In this document: positions 44,769-54,063 of the stretch, in pieces
How positions within the stretch are numbered: position 1 is the first letter of the stretch
How the letters are laid out: each line of letters starts with the position of its first letter
Origin: an uncultured Alphaproteobacteria bacterium
Lineage (GTDB): Bacteria > Pseudomonadota > Alphaproteobacteria > CAAHEQ01 > UBA3637
Assembly (NCBI GenBank): GCA_934234055.1
Contig: CAKQGY010000003.1
Location: 57,819-121,818 of the forward strand
DNA length: 64,000 nucleotides
Reading direction: 5' to 3'
Notes under the pieces: model-generated
What the model saw: only the letters and a program-made list of their open reading frames with translations
Told to the model about the DNA's origin: nothing
Database searches by the model: none
Made by a program: the position numbers and the translations under genes

Positions 44769-45461
44769 ATGATGAAACAATTATCAAAAATAGCCATGAT
44801 GGGTTTGATGATGGGGACTTCGGCGGTGTGGGCGTCGGGTATTCCCGTGTTTGGTAATGCAGAAGTGACGATGATGTCGGTAGACCAACTGAAAAGTGAT
44901 GCAACGCGGGAAGTCGTGGAAACTCAAAAAAATCTGATGAATAAAACAATGGAAGCCACAGGAATCAGAACCAGCGCCGAGGCATTGAAAAAAGCCTATG
45001 CATCAGCTTTGACAATTCCATCTAAAACGGTATCAGGTGTTCAGGATGCGGTTGGCGAAGTTATTGATGGCGTTGTTGTTAAGCCGTGCGGCGGATCAAC
45101 CAAGGAAATTATGGCCAAGCTGGATGAAACGATTGTCCTGCCGGTGCGCGATACTGAAAACCAGGTCTATCTGACAGCGACGGAAGAGGCTAAACGTTTG
45201 GAACAATTGACAAAATCATTGGAAAATACGGCCACAATGAACCTGAGTAAAGCTTGGCAGGCTCAGACGGATTTGGCGAATATCGCAAAGTCGGCTGATG
45301 ATGTAATGAAAAATCTGGAAAAGGCGGACGATCAGCTGAAAGCGTTGGCTCAGATTATGTATATCCAGTCGGAAATGCAGAAAAATATGAACACACGGGT
45401 GTCGTTGATGGCTGATGATATGACGGTCGGAAGTCTGTCGGCTTTGGATGTAAATGATTAA
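44769..45461 (+). CDS. Exported helical protein, T4SS locus gene 2 (VirB5-like?)
   Basis: A 230-aa protein with a signal peptide (cleavage after AVWA). The mature N-terminus starts SGIPVFGNAEV, similar to the starts of some VirB5 proteins. Long helices follow. A single PCGG cysteine is near residue 110. GGAGG precedes the tandem ATGs. The end overlaps the SD of the next gene. The role is inferred from context only. Confidence 0.55.
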   Translation: MMKQLSKIAMMGLMMGTSAVWASGIPVFGNAEVTMMSVDQLKSDATREVVETQKNLMNKTMEATGIRTSAEALKKAYASALTIPSKTVSGVQDAVGEVIDGVVVKPCGGSTKEIMAKLDETIVLPVRDTENQVYLTATEEAKRLEQLTKSLENTATMNLSKAWQAQTDLANIAKSADDVMKNLEKADDQLKALAQIMYIQSEMQKNMNTRVSLMADDMTVGSLSALDVND

Positions 45462-45474
45462 AGGAGGACAAGCG

Positions 45475-46863
45475 ATGATGAAAACAATCTTAAAACAAAG
45501 TTGCTTGGGAGTGGTTGCCCTGTTGATTGGCATGGGCGCCGGGACGGCGTTTGCCCAAATGAAATTTGAAATGAAGTTTGATATGAAAAATCAATTTCAA
45601 TCTCCTCTGGTGGAAGATACACAATCTTGGAAGGAGGCTTTGGAAGTTGCCGAGTCATTGGAAAAGAATGGCGGTGTTGATCCCAGTGATATTAGTATCA
45701 GTGCGACAAACAGTGCGTATAGCGATGTGAGTAAAGCCATTGATGAAGTGACCTCTACGTTTACAAAGCTGGATACGGCCTTACAGGAACAGGCGGATGA
45801 GTTTGAAGCCGGTTTTCGTAACAATGCCAAAATGTTCAGCGCCGATGAACTGGGAAAAATCGCCAGTGATATTGGTGAAGACGCAATGCAAAAAGCAGAA
45901 GATATTATTTCAGGTAAGGAACTAACTCGCCTGATGGATCCGAATGTGCTGACAGCCATAGATAAGATGAAGCAAGAAAAGGGCGCCGGGTTGCCAACGG
46001 CGGATTATGCCAATATGACAGTCGGTATTTTTAATCTGAACTCGGTGTTCGGGGTGTATGACAAGGATCTGACTATTCAGACAAAAGATACGCGTATGTG
46101 TGTGATTATGGGGGGGGATCCGAAACAATGCTGCGAGCAGTGGATGTCGCAAAGCACGGGGTCGCGGTTATTCTCTAAATTACCGTTTGATATGTCGCCG
46201 CAGATGGCCTGCTGTCTGTTGGATAAAAATATGTGCCTGTCGGTGGCACAAGAAAAAACAGGCTGTTTGTTGCAACAACAAAAATTGAGTTTGGAAGCCG
46301 GGTTTAAGACTTGCGCCGTGGAATGTAAGCAAGACTATGTGGCGCTCAGTCAACAAGTCTTGGGTACCGGTGCAAATGGTATGCCGGTGCAGCAATTCGA
46401 TCCGAATAAAGTGGAAGAATTGGTGAAAGAATGCTATAACTCGGCGGCAAAGGCAGCAGATCCGACGGTTCTGACGTCCAGCGAGTTGGCTCCGGTTGTT
46501 CCGGAACCGGTTCAGCAAATGCTGACGGCCGGACAAAAAACAGCCGATGGAATCGGTGAAGGTATGTCGGCTGTTGGCGGGGCTGTGAATGAAGCCAATA
46601 AAGCGGTCAGCAATATAAAAGGTGAGATTGAAGATTCGGCAAATACGGCATTTGATCGAATCAATAAGACTTTGGATAGTGCGCGTGAGCAAGTGAATCA
46701 ATCGGCAAACGGCGCGATTGATACTGTGGCCGGAGCGACAAATAAAACCCTTAACCAAGTCGGTCAAACGGCAAATGATGTGGTAAACAGAGTGAATAAC
46801 ACGGTCAGCAACACCGTAAACTCGACCACGCAAGCGGTTACAGGTAATGGAAAAACAAACTAA
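45475..46863 (+). CDS. Exported Cys-rich protein with long amphipathic C-terminus, T4SS locus gene 3
   Basis: ATG 45475 is chosen because AAAGGAGG lies about 8 bases upstream; the frame also opens at 45454, but only over the previous stop. The 462-aa protein has a signal peptide (cleavage after TAFA), a helical N-terminal half, a compact Cys-rich block (~residues 205-295, about ten cysteines in CxxxxxxxxxCC-type groups), and a C-terminal ~120 residues of 11-residue-like Asn/Ala/Val amphipathic repeats. No family is recognised. The cysteines suggest disulfide bonding in the periplasm or outside the cell. Confidence 0.55.
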   Translation: MMKTILKQSCLGVVALLIGMGAGTAFAQMKFEMKFDMKNQFQSPLVEDTQSWKEALEVAESLEKNGGVDPSDISISATNSAYSDVSKAIDEVTSTFTKLDTALQEQADEFEAGFRNNAKMFSADELGKIASDIGEDAMQKAEDIISGKELTRLMDPNVLTAIDKMKQEKGAGLPTADYANMTVGIFNLNSVFGVYDKDLTIQTKDTRMCVIMGGDPKQCCEQWMSQSTGSRLFSKLPFDMSPQMACCLLDKNMCLSVAQEKTGCLLQQQKLSLEAGFKTCAVECKQDYVALSQQVLGTGANGMPVQQFDPNKVEELVKECYNSAAKAADPTVLTSSELAPVVPEPVQQMLTAGQKTADGIGEGMSAVGGAVNEANKAVSNIKGEIEDSANTAFDRINKTLDSAREQVNQSANGAIDTVAGATNKTLNQVGQTANDVVNRVNNTVSNTVNSTTQAVTGNGKTN

Positions 46864-46878
46864 CGATAGGAGCAGGAC

Positions 46879-47376
46879 ATGATGAAACATTTTCTTATAT
46901 ATTCTGTGGTTGTCGGGTTGGCATGTGCCGGAGTGAATTATGGCGTGCAGGCGGCTGAATTGTCGGCATTGCAGCAAGAGGCTATCAGTATCTTGCTGGC
47001 GACGCCGGATGTTATTACGGATTCTAATGCGGAGCAAACCTATCGGAACAATGTGAACTCGGCTCGGGAAAACCAAAATAAAATCCAAATGAATGCGGCA
47101 ACGCGAGCGGTGGCCTTGGGCGAACGGGCGGTGGCTTTGGCAACCCAAGGGAGTAAAGGTGTGGAGCAAGCACGAAAGGATATTGAAAATCAAAAAGATA
47201 TCTTAAATATGTTGAAGCAAATCGCTAAGTTGCAGGCACAATCCTTGCAAAAGACGAATCAAATCACGGCCCTGCGGGTTAAAATGGTGGAGTTAAACGC
47301 CATGGACTCCGTTATAACGGGTGATGTTATTACGAAAAATGAACAGGCGCTGAAACAAGCAGCTGCCAAGAAGTAA
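46879..47376 (+). CDS. Exported helical protein, T4SS locus gene 4
   Basis: A 165-aa protein with a signal peptide cleaved near residue 25 (YGVQA). The mature part is a long helical hairpin, rich in Gln, Asn, Ala and Lys, of coiled-coil type. It starts at tandem ATGs after AGGAG. It resembles TrbJ/VirB5-type proteins in character only. Confidence 0.5.
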   Translation: MMKHFLIYSVVVGLACAGVNYGVQAAELSALQQEAISILLATPDVITDSNAEQTYRNNVNSARENQNKIQMNAATRAVALGERAVALATQGSKGVEQARKDIENQKDILNMLKQIAKLQAQSLQKTNQITALRVKMVELNAMDSVITGDVITKNEQALKQAAAKK

Positions 47377-47389
47377 GAGGAGGGGTCCT

Positions 47390-48097
47390 ATGATGCAGAA
47401 AAGACAAATCGGATTAAGTATTTTGATAGGGGCTTGCCTGATGTTAAGTTCAGGCCGCGCCGAGGCATTCTTTGCATTCGATGCGCCGCGGACGGCCCAG
47501 TTCGCGGGACAGGGGATTATGCGTTTGTTGTCGCTGATTTCCGAATACCAGAAAGTGCACACCAAAGAAGAAGAACTAAAACTGTGGGAAGGGGCTCGTC
47601 AGATCAAGCAAACGCCGACGGCCGACGCATATAACTATCTGAAAAGCGCCGATGTGATGAAAATGCCATCTGCGGAATTGTTGCCGGGACAATCAGATAC
47701 CAAAGTAGCCGATAAAGTAATTCGTGAAAAGTTCTTTATATTGGCGGACAGTCCGAATTATTCGGATACAAAAGTGCGGGAAATTGATGCTCTGCGGCAT
47801 ACGTATTTGGAAGCCCTGGCAAAGGAAACTTTGTCGTTGAGTGAAGGGTTGCGGTCGCGGATTGCAACCGAACAGACGGCGTTAAAGGAGTCGCAAACAA
47901 CGGCCGGCGGGCAGATTCAGCAGATTGATCTGATGATTCAAACGAAAAAGGCAATGGCCGAGCAAAAGGCTGCCGATTTAATCTTGCAGGCCAAACTGAT
48001 GGAATTGGAAGCGGCCGAATTGATGTTTAACCTGGATGTGGTGGAAATTAAAGATCCGTCCAAGACGGAACAAGAAACACCGCAAAAAACGAAGTAG
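47390..48097 (+). CDS. Exported helical protein, T4SS locus gene 5
   Basis: A 235-aa protein with a signal peptide (cleavage after GRAEA). The mature start FFAFDAPRTAQFAGQ, followed by long helices, resembles the N-terminal pattern of VirB5/TrbJ proteins. The C-terminal half is a strong coiled coil ending in a Lys/Glu-rich tail. AGAGGAGGGG precedes the ATG. Confidence 0.5.
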   Translation: MMQKRQIGLSILIGACLMLSSGRAEAFFAFDAPRTAQFAGQGIMRLLSLISEYQKVHTKEEELKLWEGARQIKQTPTADAYNYLKSADVMKMPSAELLPGQSDTKVADKVIREKFFILADSPNYSDTKVREIDALRHTYLEALAKETLSLSEGLRSRIATEQTALKESQTTAGGQIQQIDLMIQTKKAMAEQKAADLILQAKLMELEAAELMFNLDVVEIKDPSKTEQETPQKTK

Positions 48098-48111
48098 AGG
48101 AGGAACAAACG

Positions 48112-48969
48112 ATGATGAAGTTTTCATACTTGATGGCTGTGGGAACCGTTCTGGGTGGCGTTTTATTGTCCTCGACAGCGATGGCTCAGGCGAATAAAGT
48201 TTGGGACGCAATTGAAAAAGGACAGGGTTATGCACAAAAAGGTATGCAACTGACCCAAGGTCTGGACGCGTTGTCGTCCATGGCCGAAGGGTGGCCGATT
48301 TTGGATTTTACCTCGGTTCCGACGCATGCGATTGTGGCTATTGAACAGGACTTTATTCGGATGCGAACTGATTTGGAGGATGAACTGAAACTGGATATTA
48401 AAAATCGGTTGTCGGCCGAAAAAGACAAGTTCGGTAATTTTGTGGACACAAATCTGCAGAAAGTCAAAATCGACATTGACCAAACGATTGCACCGGTTAA
48501 AGAGGGCTTGGTGACGGTTGATGAAACTTTGAAAAAAGCAGGTCAGACCGAAACATATAAGTTGGCCGTCGGCGAACAGGATAATCTGACTTCATCGGCA
48601 GGATCCATTCAATCGCGTGAAGCTTATGACGCCAAACGGCGCTATGACGAGCAGGAACGGGCAATTCGTATGTTGTCGCAAGCGATTGTGCTGCGCAAAA
48701 GCGTCTCGGAGCAACTGCCGAAATTGGTTGAATCATTGCAGGAAACCTATGATAAATCTGATGCTGCCAAGAATGTCAAAGCCGTCGGAATGGTGACGGA
48801 AAACAGTGATTATAATAAAGAGCTGCGGCAGTATGCTTATAACAGTTTGATTTATGATCAGCTGTTGAGCTTGGAACAGCAACTGATCGGATTGCGGTTG
48901 CAGGTGCAGGGTTATCAAAAGATGCAGGGCTTGGCACCGTTGACAGATCAATTAGATGTTAAAAAATAA
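48112..48969 (+). CDS. Exported helical protein, T4SS locus gene 6
   Basis: A 285-aa protein with a signal peptide (cleavage after TAMA). A short region with TSVPTHAIVAIEQ is followed by long heptad-like helices to the end. There are no cysteines. GAGGAGG precedes the ATG. Function unknown. Confidence 0.5.
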   Translation: MMKFSYLMAVGTVLGGVLLSSTAMAQANKVWDAIEKGQGYAQKGMQLTQGLDALSSMAEGWPILDFTSVPTHAIVAIEQDFIRMRTDLEDELKLDIKNRLSAEKDKFGNFVDTNLQKVKIDIDQTIAPVKEGLVTVDETLKKAGQTETYKLAVGEQDNLTSSAGSIQSREAYDAKRRYDEQERAIRMLSQAIVLRKSVSEQLPKLVESLQETYDKSDAAKNVKAVGMVTENSDYNKELRQYAYNSLIYDQLLSLEQQLIGLRLQVQGYQKMQGLAPLTDQLDVKK

Positions 48970-48987
48970 TCAAATGTGAGGGGTTAA

Positions 48988-50595
48988 ATGTTGAAATATA
49001 TTCTGATGGGAACCGTGGCATGTGTATTGTTGCAAAGTGCTGTGTGTGAGGCGCAAAAGCTGTCGTTTGGGGCTGTTGAACCGGTGTCGGTGATGAAACC
49101 GTTTGAAGTCAAATCCGCTGATCGGCAGGCTTTGGAAAAAGCGGTTGAACTGCATAACCTGATTGTTCAGCTGCGTCAGTTGGATCATATGAAAACGCAA
49201 TTGACGATGGCACATCAACTGACAGATCGGCAATCTAAACGCTTGACGGCCTTGGAAAATTGTAGTGTTCGGAAATTGTCGGATCAGTTTAAGGATCCGT
49301 CAGCTGTGTGGGGTAAAATGAAGGAAACCTATGCCGAAAAGGAAAAAGGGCTGACCCTGGCCGTCAATGCGTCGGATAAAGTGACTCCGGAGCAAAAAGC
49401 CGATTATGAAAACTATATGGCAACGGGTGAGCTGTCGGATTATATGGTGTCGGAATTGCTGGCACCGTGGCAGATCGGGCAAGAGATTGTGAAAGATGTC
49501 TATCAAAATCAAGATCAATGGGGCGAACGTAAGGATAAGGATACTCCGTCCTTTCCGTTGTGGAAAGATCAAAAATATCAGTTTGATCAAGAGTGGAATC
49601 AATTCTATACCGAGTTAAATAGGATGGCAGGATTACCGCCGACGGGACGGCCTGTGATCGCCGATGATGTGCGGTATGATTATGCCAAAAGCGATAAGGT
49701 ATTGGCAGCGCATCAGGATTACTTGAAACTGGTGGGGGCCAAGAATCCGGCGATTCTTGCAACGGCCGCAGTTCAGTTTAAGACTCCACCCATGCCGCCG
49801 CATCCGCTGCCGCCCAAAGATGAAATGGTGGTCTATTTAGAAGCACCGACACCGGAAAAACGAGTGTATCCGGCTCTGCCCGAACCGTGGCAAAAATATC
49901 AAAAAAATGGTTTTCAAAATATCAATCCGGACGGTGAAATGGCTCAGGATTTCAAATCCGGCTTGGAACTGAAAGAATCAGCTAAAACATCGGGCAAACA
50001 AACAAACCGGTTGGTGGCCTATGCCGGGTTAAAACAGGCCACTGACAGTAGTCAAAATGTAGAGCGTTTGTATACCGATAAGGCAAACTTGACTGTGATC
50101 GATTTGCGTCGTCGAATCAAAGAGTTTATTGATATTCCGGATGATATTAAGTTGTTTGATGACGAACAACGGGTCGAAGTGATCCAGAAACTGTTACAAA
50201 AACGGGATGAATTGATTCGGACGGCGCAGGCGGCTTTTGCGGAACGGCAGGCTGCCGATGAGCGGACTTATGAAGTTCATGATGTGGCGTTGGAAGAAAT
50301 TGAGGACTTTAAGGACCTGAAACGGTTTGATGCGGAAAGCTATAAGACATTGATGGCACCACCGCCGGAATCGGCTTATCAGGAAGATAAAAACCTGTTG
50401 GACGCCTTGAATAAAGATAAAGAAGCCCGGGTGTTTATCAATGAAATCAGCGCACCGAATGTGGACAAAATGTTGAAAGAAAACAAAGCGACGGAAGCCT
50501 TTACGCAGGTGCGTCAGGAATGGGACAAACTGATGGCGGCAGATGTGCTGGTCCCGATTGATGATACGTGCTTGAACGGCGGAGTTGAACAATGA
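48988..50595 (+). CDS. Large exported protein, T4SS locus gene 7
   Basis: A 535-aa protein with a signal peptide (cleavage near residue 22, VCEA). Two helical regions (about 30-120 and 350-510) flank a Pro-rich middle (about 265-310, with PPMPPHPLPP). One cysteine lies at about 95 and one near the C-terminus. GAGGGG precedes ATG 48988. The stop overlaps the next gene (ATGA), tying it to the VirB8-like gene. No family is recognised. Confidence 0.5.
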   Translation: MLKYILMGTVACVLLQSAVCEAQKLSFGAVEPVSVMKPFEVKSADRQALEKAVELHNLIVQLRQLDHMKTQLTMAHQLTDRQSKRLTALENCSVRKLSDQFKDPSAVWGKMKETYAEKEKGLTLAVNASDKVTPEQKADYENYMATGELSDYMVSELLAPWQIGQEIVKDVYQNQDQWGERKDKDTPSFPLWKDQKYQFDQEWNQFYTELNRMAGLPPTGRPVIADDVRYDYAKSDKVLAAHQDYLKLVGAKNPAILATAAVQFKTPPMPPHPLPPKDEMVVYLEAPTPEKRVYPALPEPWQKYQKNGFQNINPDGEMAQDFKSGLELKESAKTSGKQTNRLVAYAGLKQATDSSQNVERLYTDKANLTVIDLRRRIKEFIDIPDDIKLFDDEQRVEVIQKLLQKRDELIRTAQAAFAERQAADERTYEVHDVALEEIEDFKDLKRFDAESYKTLMAPPPESAYQEDKNLLDALNKDKEARVFINEISAPNVDKMLKENKATEAFTQVRQEWDKLMAADVLVPIDDTCLNGGVEQ

Positions 50596-51206
50596 TTAAG
50601 CCGGCGATGGAAAGTATCTCGCTGAAAATTTGGGCAGGTGTTTTGTGCATCTTGTTGGGTGTGATGATGTGGTTGGTGATTACCGCTTCAAATATGGCAC
50701 CGGAAGTGGCCGTGCTGCCCCAGGTTTTTGCACGCGATACAATGAATTTCCATCAGTTTATGGAAGCGACCCCACTGTCTATGCAAGCCATTAAGGAACA
50801 AAAGCTGCTGGACGAAATGTTTGCACGCTATTATGTGGAAAACCGGAACGAGTATATTCCCAGCCCGTCGGAGTTGTCTTATCGATGGGGAATCGGTGGA
50901 CCTGTGTGGCGTTTATCCGCCCCGCATGTCTATAATCAATTTATGGCCGGAAAAGAAGGTTTTGCCGAAAATGCCAAAAGCCAGACTCGGACAACAATGG
51001 TTGACATTGTAAATGTTGCACGTCAAGATGACACATTCACAATTGACTTTAATGTCTATCAGTTTGATAATTTTGCCATATATCCGCTGGGTATGCGGCG
51101 GGCCGTTCTGAAAAAAGGACGGGGACCACGCAGTTTCGGGGCGGATTTTGTCAATCCGTTCGGCTTTCGTGTCGTGGATTATAATGAATCAAGCGTAAAA
51201 AAATAA
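50592..51206 (+). CDS. VirB8/DotI-like inner-membrane protein 1
   Basis: A 204-aa bitopic protein: 12 cytoplasmic residues, one membrane helix (about 13-32), then a periplasmic domain of ~150 residues. That domain has the order of VirB8-type NTF2-like folds, with YYVENRNEYIPSP and a C-terminal strand pair ending NPFGFRVVDYNES, which parallels the NPLGFTVMEYSQ ending of the second VirB8-like protein at 51490. The two are probably paralogues. Confidence 0.6.
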   Translation: MIKPAMESISLKIWAGVLCILLGVMMWLVITASNMAPEVAVLPQVFARDTMNFHQFMEATPLSMQAIKEQKLLDEMFARYYVENRNEYIPSPSELSYRWGIGGPVWRLSAPHVYNQFMAGKEGFAENAKSQTRTTMVDIVNVARQDDTFTIDFNVYQFDNFAIYPLGMRRAVLKKGRGPRSFGADFVNPFGFRVVDYNESSVKK

Positions 51207-51225
51207 CATTTTGTGAAGATTTTTG

Positions 51226-51254
51226 TTGGATATTTCTTTTTTCTGTGATACAGT
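51226..51254 (+). promoter_or_regulatory. Candidate internal promoter before the VirB7-like gene
   Basis: TTGGAT (51226-51231), 17-base spacer, TACAGT (51249-51254). It would let the core genes be expressed separately from the seven exported proteins. Confidence 0.5.
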
Positions 51255-51286
51255 ATGAGTGGTTTTGTGTTTTTTAGGAAAAGGAA

Positions 51287-51472
51287 ATGAGCAAAATGAC
51301 AAAAATCTTAATTGCAGCATTTGCTGTGGGAACGCTGATTTTGGTGGCTTGTGGATCAATTTATGAAAAAGAACCGGTGGGAATCGGTCCGGATTGGTCT
51401 GAGTTGAAGAAATCTCCTTGTGCCTGTCTGAAATTGGAAAAAGCGCCTGAATTACCGGCTTGGTTCTCGTAA
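51287..51472 (+). CDS. Small lipoprotein, VirB7-like by position
   Basis: A 61-aa protein with a lipoprotein signal (LILVAC, Cys22 lipidated) followed by glycine, and a Pro-rich mature part holding one more CAC cysteine pair. VirB7 proteins are short lipoproteins that anchor VirB9 at the outer membrane and lie directly before virB8. The size and position here agree. It is too short for the N0 domain of DotD. AAGG precedes the ATG. Confidence 0.65.
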   Translation: MSKMTKILIAAFAVGTLILVACGSIYEKEPVGIGPDWSELKKSPCACLKLEKAPELPAWFS

Positions 51473-51489
51473 AACCAAAGGGGGCCGGG

Positions 51490-52173
51490 ATGCCGTTCAA
51501 GCCGAAAAATGATCAAAATGATGTTTCGGAAGAGGCTCTGAAAGAACGCAGTTATCTGTGGATGACGCGCGCTTTCGGGTTGATTTGTGTGATTACACTG
51601 ATCGCCGATTTAATTCTGGTGGGCGCGTTGATGTCTTTAACACCGGTGGTGCGCGTGCAACCGTTTTTTGTGACGACGCAGGACAAAGATCAGCAAATCA
51701 TCAGTGTCAATCGTCCGAATAATGCTATTTTAAATTCGCAGATGTTGCAGGAGTCGTTTGTGCGACAATATTTGACGGCGCGTCTGGGAATCGGATCGGA
51801 TCGAGATGAGCTGGAACGGCGATGGGGAACGGACGGCACGATCCGCTGGATGAGCGGTGATGCCGTTTTTGAGAACTTTATTCGTAATTTTGCAACCGGC
51901 TTGATTGATGTGGCTAAAAAAGAGGGACTGACACGTGATGTTCGTATCTTGAATGTGACCAAGATTCCCAGAAATGACGGGCGAAACCTGTGGCAGGCGG
52001 AAGTGCGGCTGACGGATATGAGTCGTAGTTCTCCGGAACCGCAAAGCGTGGATTGGAAAGTGAACATGGTTATTACATTTGGTGCGCTGCGTAACGGCTT
52101 ACAATGGGAACAGCGGTTGCAAAACCCGTTGGGATTTACCGTGATGGAATACAGTCAACAGATAAAAAAATGA
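51490..52173 (+). CDS. VirB8/DotI-family inner-membrane protein 2
   Basis: A 227-aa bitopic protein starting at ATG 51490 (an in-frame earlier start overlaps the lipoprotein stop). The cytoplasmic N-terminus (~30 residues) is followed by a helix (~31-54) and a periplasmic NTF2-like domain with VRVQPFFVTT, FVRQYLTARLGIG and a C-terminal NPLGFTVMEYSQQIKK. This is the pattern of the DotI/TraM and VirB8 families, which help assemble the channel core. Confidence 0.8.
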   Translation: MPFKPKNDQNDVSEEALKERSYLWMTRAFGLICVITLIADLILVGALMSLTPVVRVQPFFVTTQDKDQQIISVNRPNNAILNSQMLQESFVRQYLTARLGIGSDRDELERRWGTDGTIRWMSGDAVFENFIRNFATGLIDVAKKEGLTRDVRILNVTKIPRNDGRNLWQAEVRLTDMSRSSPEPQSVDWKVNMVITFGALRNGLQWEQRLQNPLGFTVMEYSQQIKK

Positions 52174-52191
52174 AAAAAACAGATTTTTTTC

Positions 52192-52220
52192 TAGACTTTA
52201 CGCTTGTTTTTGTTTAGGAT
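52192..52220 (+). promoter_or_regulatory. Weak candidate promoter before the VirB9/DotH-like gene
   Basis: TAGACT (52192-52197), 17-base spacer, TAGGAT (52215-52220). The -35 match is poor. Confidence 0.35.
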
Positions 52221-52260
52221 AAGAGAAAAGCAGATATTTTGATGTAAGGAGAAATCAAAT

Positions 52261-54033
52261 ATGACGACAACAAATACACATAAAATTAGCATGTTTACGG
52301 CGCTGGCTCTGACAATGACGTTGGGAACGGCAGCTGTGGCACAGCAAATGCTGCCGACTGATACTGAGGCGGCTCAGCTGGAGGATGCCATTGCGCAGAC
52401 ATCCGGCGAGTTTGATCAGGTGAATTTGGGCTATATCCATTCGTTGGGCATGCAGCAAAAGGCTTGGAACGATCCGTTGTCGCATATGGGCGAAGGGCAA
52501 ATTAAACCGGGCTATTCGCGGTATAATTGGTCACCTGATGTGGTTTTGCCGATTCGCCTGCGCGAGGGTATGATGACACTGATCAACCTGCCGTCATGGG
52601 AATTGATTGAAAAGGTCCATATCGGATCGCCGGAATCTTTTGGCGGGGAAATTGCAGCACCCAACTCTCTCCTGTTGTATGCTGACCCGTCCTATATCGG
52701 TGTAGATTGCAATATGATCGTGTTCGGTCGCTCGGGCAATCGGTATGTGTTCTATTTGCGCAGTGAAACCTATAACACGGACAAAATTACGCAATCAGTT
52801 GTTGACGTGCTTGTCGGACCGCGCTTTACACCGGTGAGTGCCGGCGGTACTTTGGGAAGTGCTGATGGTGTATCGGTAACAATGGGATCGGCCTCGGCAA
52901 ACGGCTTTGTGGGGGCACCGGGTTGGGCCGGCCAAGGCAGCAGCTTAACGCCGGGCGGGGCTCAAAATCCGCGAATTGGCTTGAACACAGCCTCTACAGG
53001 TCCGAAAGATTGGCTAAGCTCAATCCCCGTGGATCCGGAAAGTTTCCGCTTTGATATCGATATGTATCTGCCGAACCCCAGCGACATTGATATTGCGCCG
53101 GATAATGTCTGGCGGGATAATATCTTTACTTATATTGATCTGGGGCCTAAGGCTTTAACAATGACGCAACGGCCGGTGGTCAGTATGATCGTGGAAGATT
53201 CCGAAGTGCCGGTGGGCTTTCGCACCCGTGGCCCGAACAGCCGCTTGATCGTGGTGGAAGGAATCGGTGATATGGTGTTGCGCAACGGCAAAAAGATGAT
53301 CTGTTTGAAACTGCGGCGTGATCCGGCAACGGGCTTGGAATGGACGGATTACAGCGCGGACAGTGCCCGTCCGGAACGGTGGTATGCACCGGCTTTACCG
53401 GATAATCAGGTTTCCGGCGTAGGGACATCTGTTGATGATCTGTTGATGCGTAAGCAAGTTGCTTTGACGATGGATGGTCAGCCGATCAATGCGTCGCAAG
53501 ATATGGAGATTCAGCCCTGTGATGAGGCCGAAAATGCCTATTGCAACGAACCGGAAGTCGGTGTTGCGGAAATGACAGGCAGTGCCTATGATGTTGTGAT
53601 GAACGGTGGTGATTCGGAAATGGCTCCGATGCACACAATTCCACGAGCCGTTTTGGCCTCGGATCGTGCAAATGCCGGTATTCGAGGTGTCATGCAGGAA
53701 ATGCCGACGATGGTCGGTGGGCAACAGGGGCAACAACGGCGTTCGTCGCGGAATAAAGTCTCGGCCGGTGTTACGGATACAATCGCGATAGAGCTGGCGG
53801 CTAATGCAGATATATCGGTGTTGGAATCCGATTGGGAAAAGATTTATGCCAAAAATGAAGATGTTTTGAAAGGATATGAGCCATACTACTCTGTGGATAC
53901 AACGGCCGATGGCGACATGCGCGAGCTGTTCCGGTTAAGAATTGGTCCGATGAAGAGTGTAAAAGCGGGCGATACTTTGTGCCGCAAGCTGGGTCGTCGG
54001 GGATTTTCGTGCACAGTGGTTCGAATTCAATAA
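52261..54033 (+). CDS. VirB9/DotH-like outer-membrane core protein with SPOR-like C-terminal domain
   Basis: A 590-aa exported protein (signal peptide cleaved near residue 29, TAAVAQ). The N-terminal domain (~80-185) and a second beta-rich domain (~280-365), with DNVWRDNIFTYIDLG and MVLRNGKKMICLKL, match the two-domain plan of VirB9/DotH. They are joined by a Gly/Ser-rich linker (~195-250). After a linker with several cysteines, residues ~510-590 look like a SPOR domain (FRLRIGPMKSVKAGDTLCRKL and the end RGFSCTVVRIQ), which binds denuded peptidoglycan. The total is far longer than usual VirB9 (~280-300 aa) or DotH (~360 aa). Confidence 0.8.
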   Translation: MTTTNTHKISMFTALALTMTLGTAAVAQQMLPTDTEAAQLEDAIAQTSGEFDQVNLGYIHSLGMQQKAWNDPLSHMGEGQIKPGYSRYNWSPDVVLPIRLREGMMTLINLPSWELIEKVHIGSPESFGGEIAAPNSLLLYADPSYIGVDCNMIVFGRSGNRYVFYLRSETYNTDKITQSVVDVLVGPRFTPVSAGGTLGSADGVSVTMGSASANGFVGAPGWAGQGSSLTPGGAQNPRIGLNTASTGPKDWLSSIPVDPESFRFDIDMYLPNPSDIDIAPDNVWRDNIFTYIDLGPKALTMTQRPVVSMIVEDSEVPVGFRTRGPNSRLIVVEGIGDMVLRNGKKMICLKLRRDPATGLEWTDYSADSARPERWYAPALPDNQVSGVGTSVDDLLMRKQVALTMDGQPINASQDMEIQPCDEAENAYCNEPEVGVAEMTGSAYDVVMNGGDSEMAPMHTIPRAVLASDRANAGIRGVMQEMPTMVGGQQGQQRRSSRNKVSAGVTDTIAIELAANADISVLESDWEKIYAKNEDVLKGYEPYYSVDTTADGDMRELFRLRIGPMKSVKAGDTLCRKLGRRGFSCTVVRIQ

Positions 54034-54063
54034 TCCTGTAATTATAAAATGAGGTAAAGGGCA

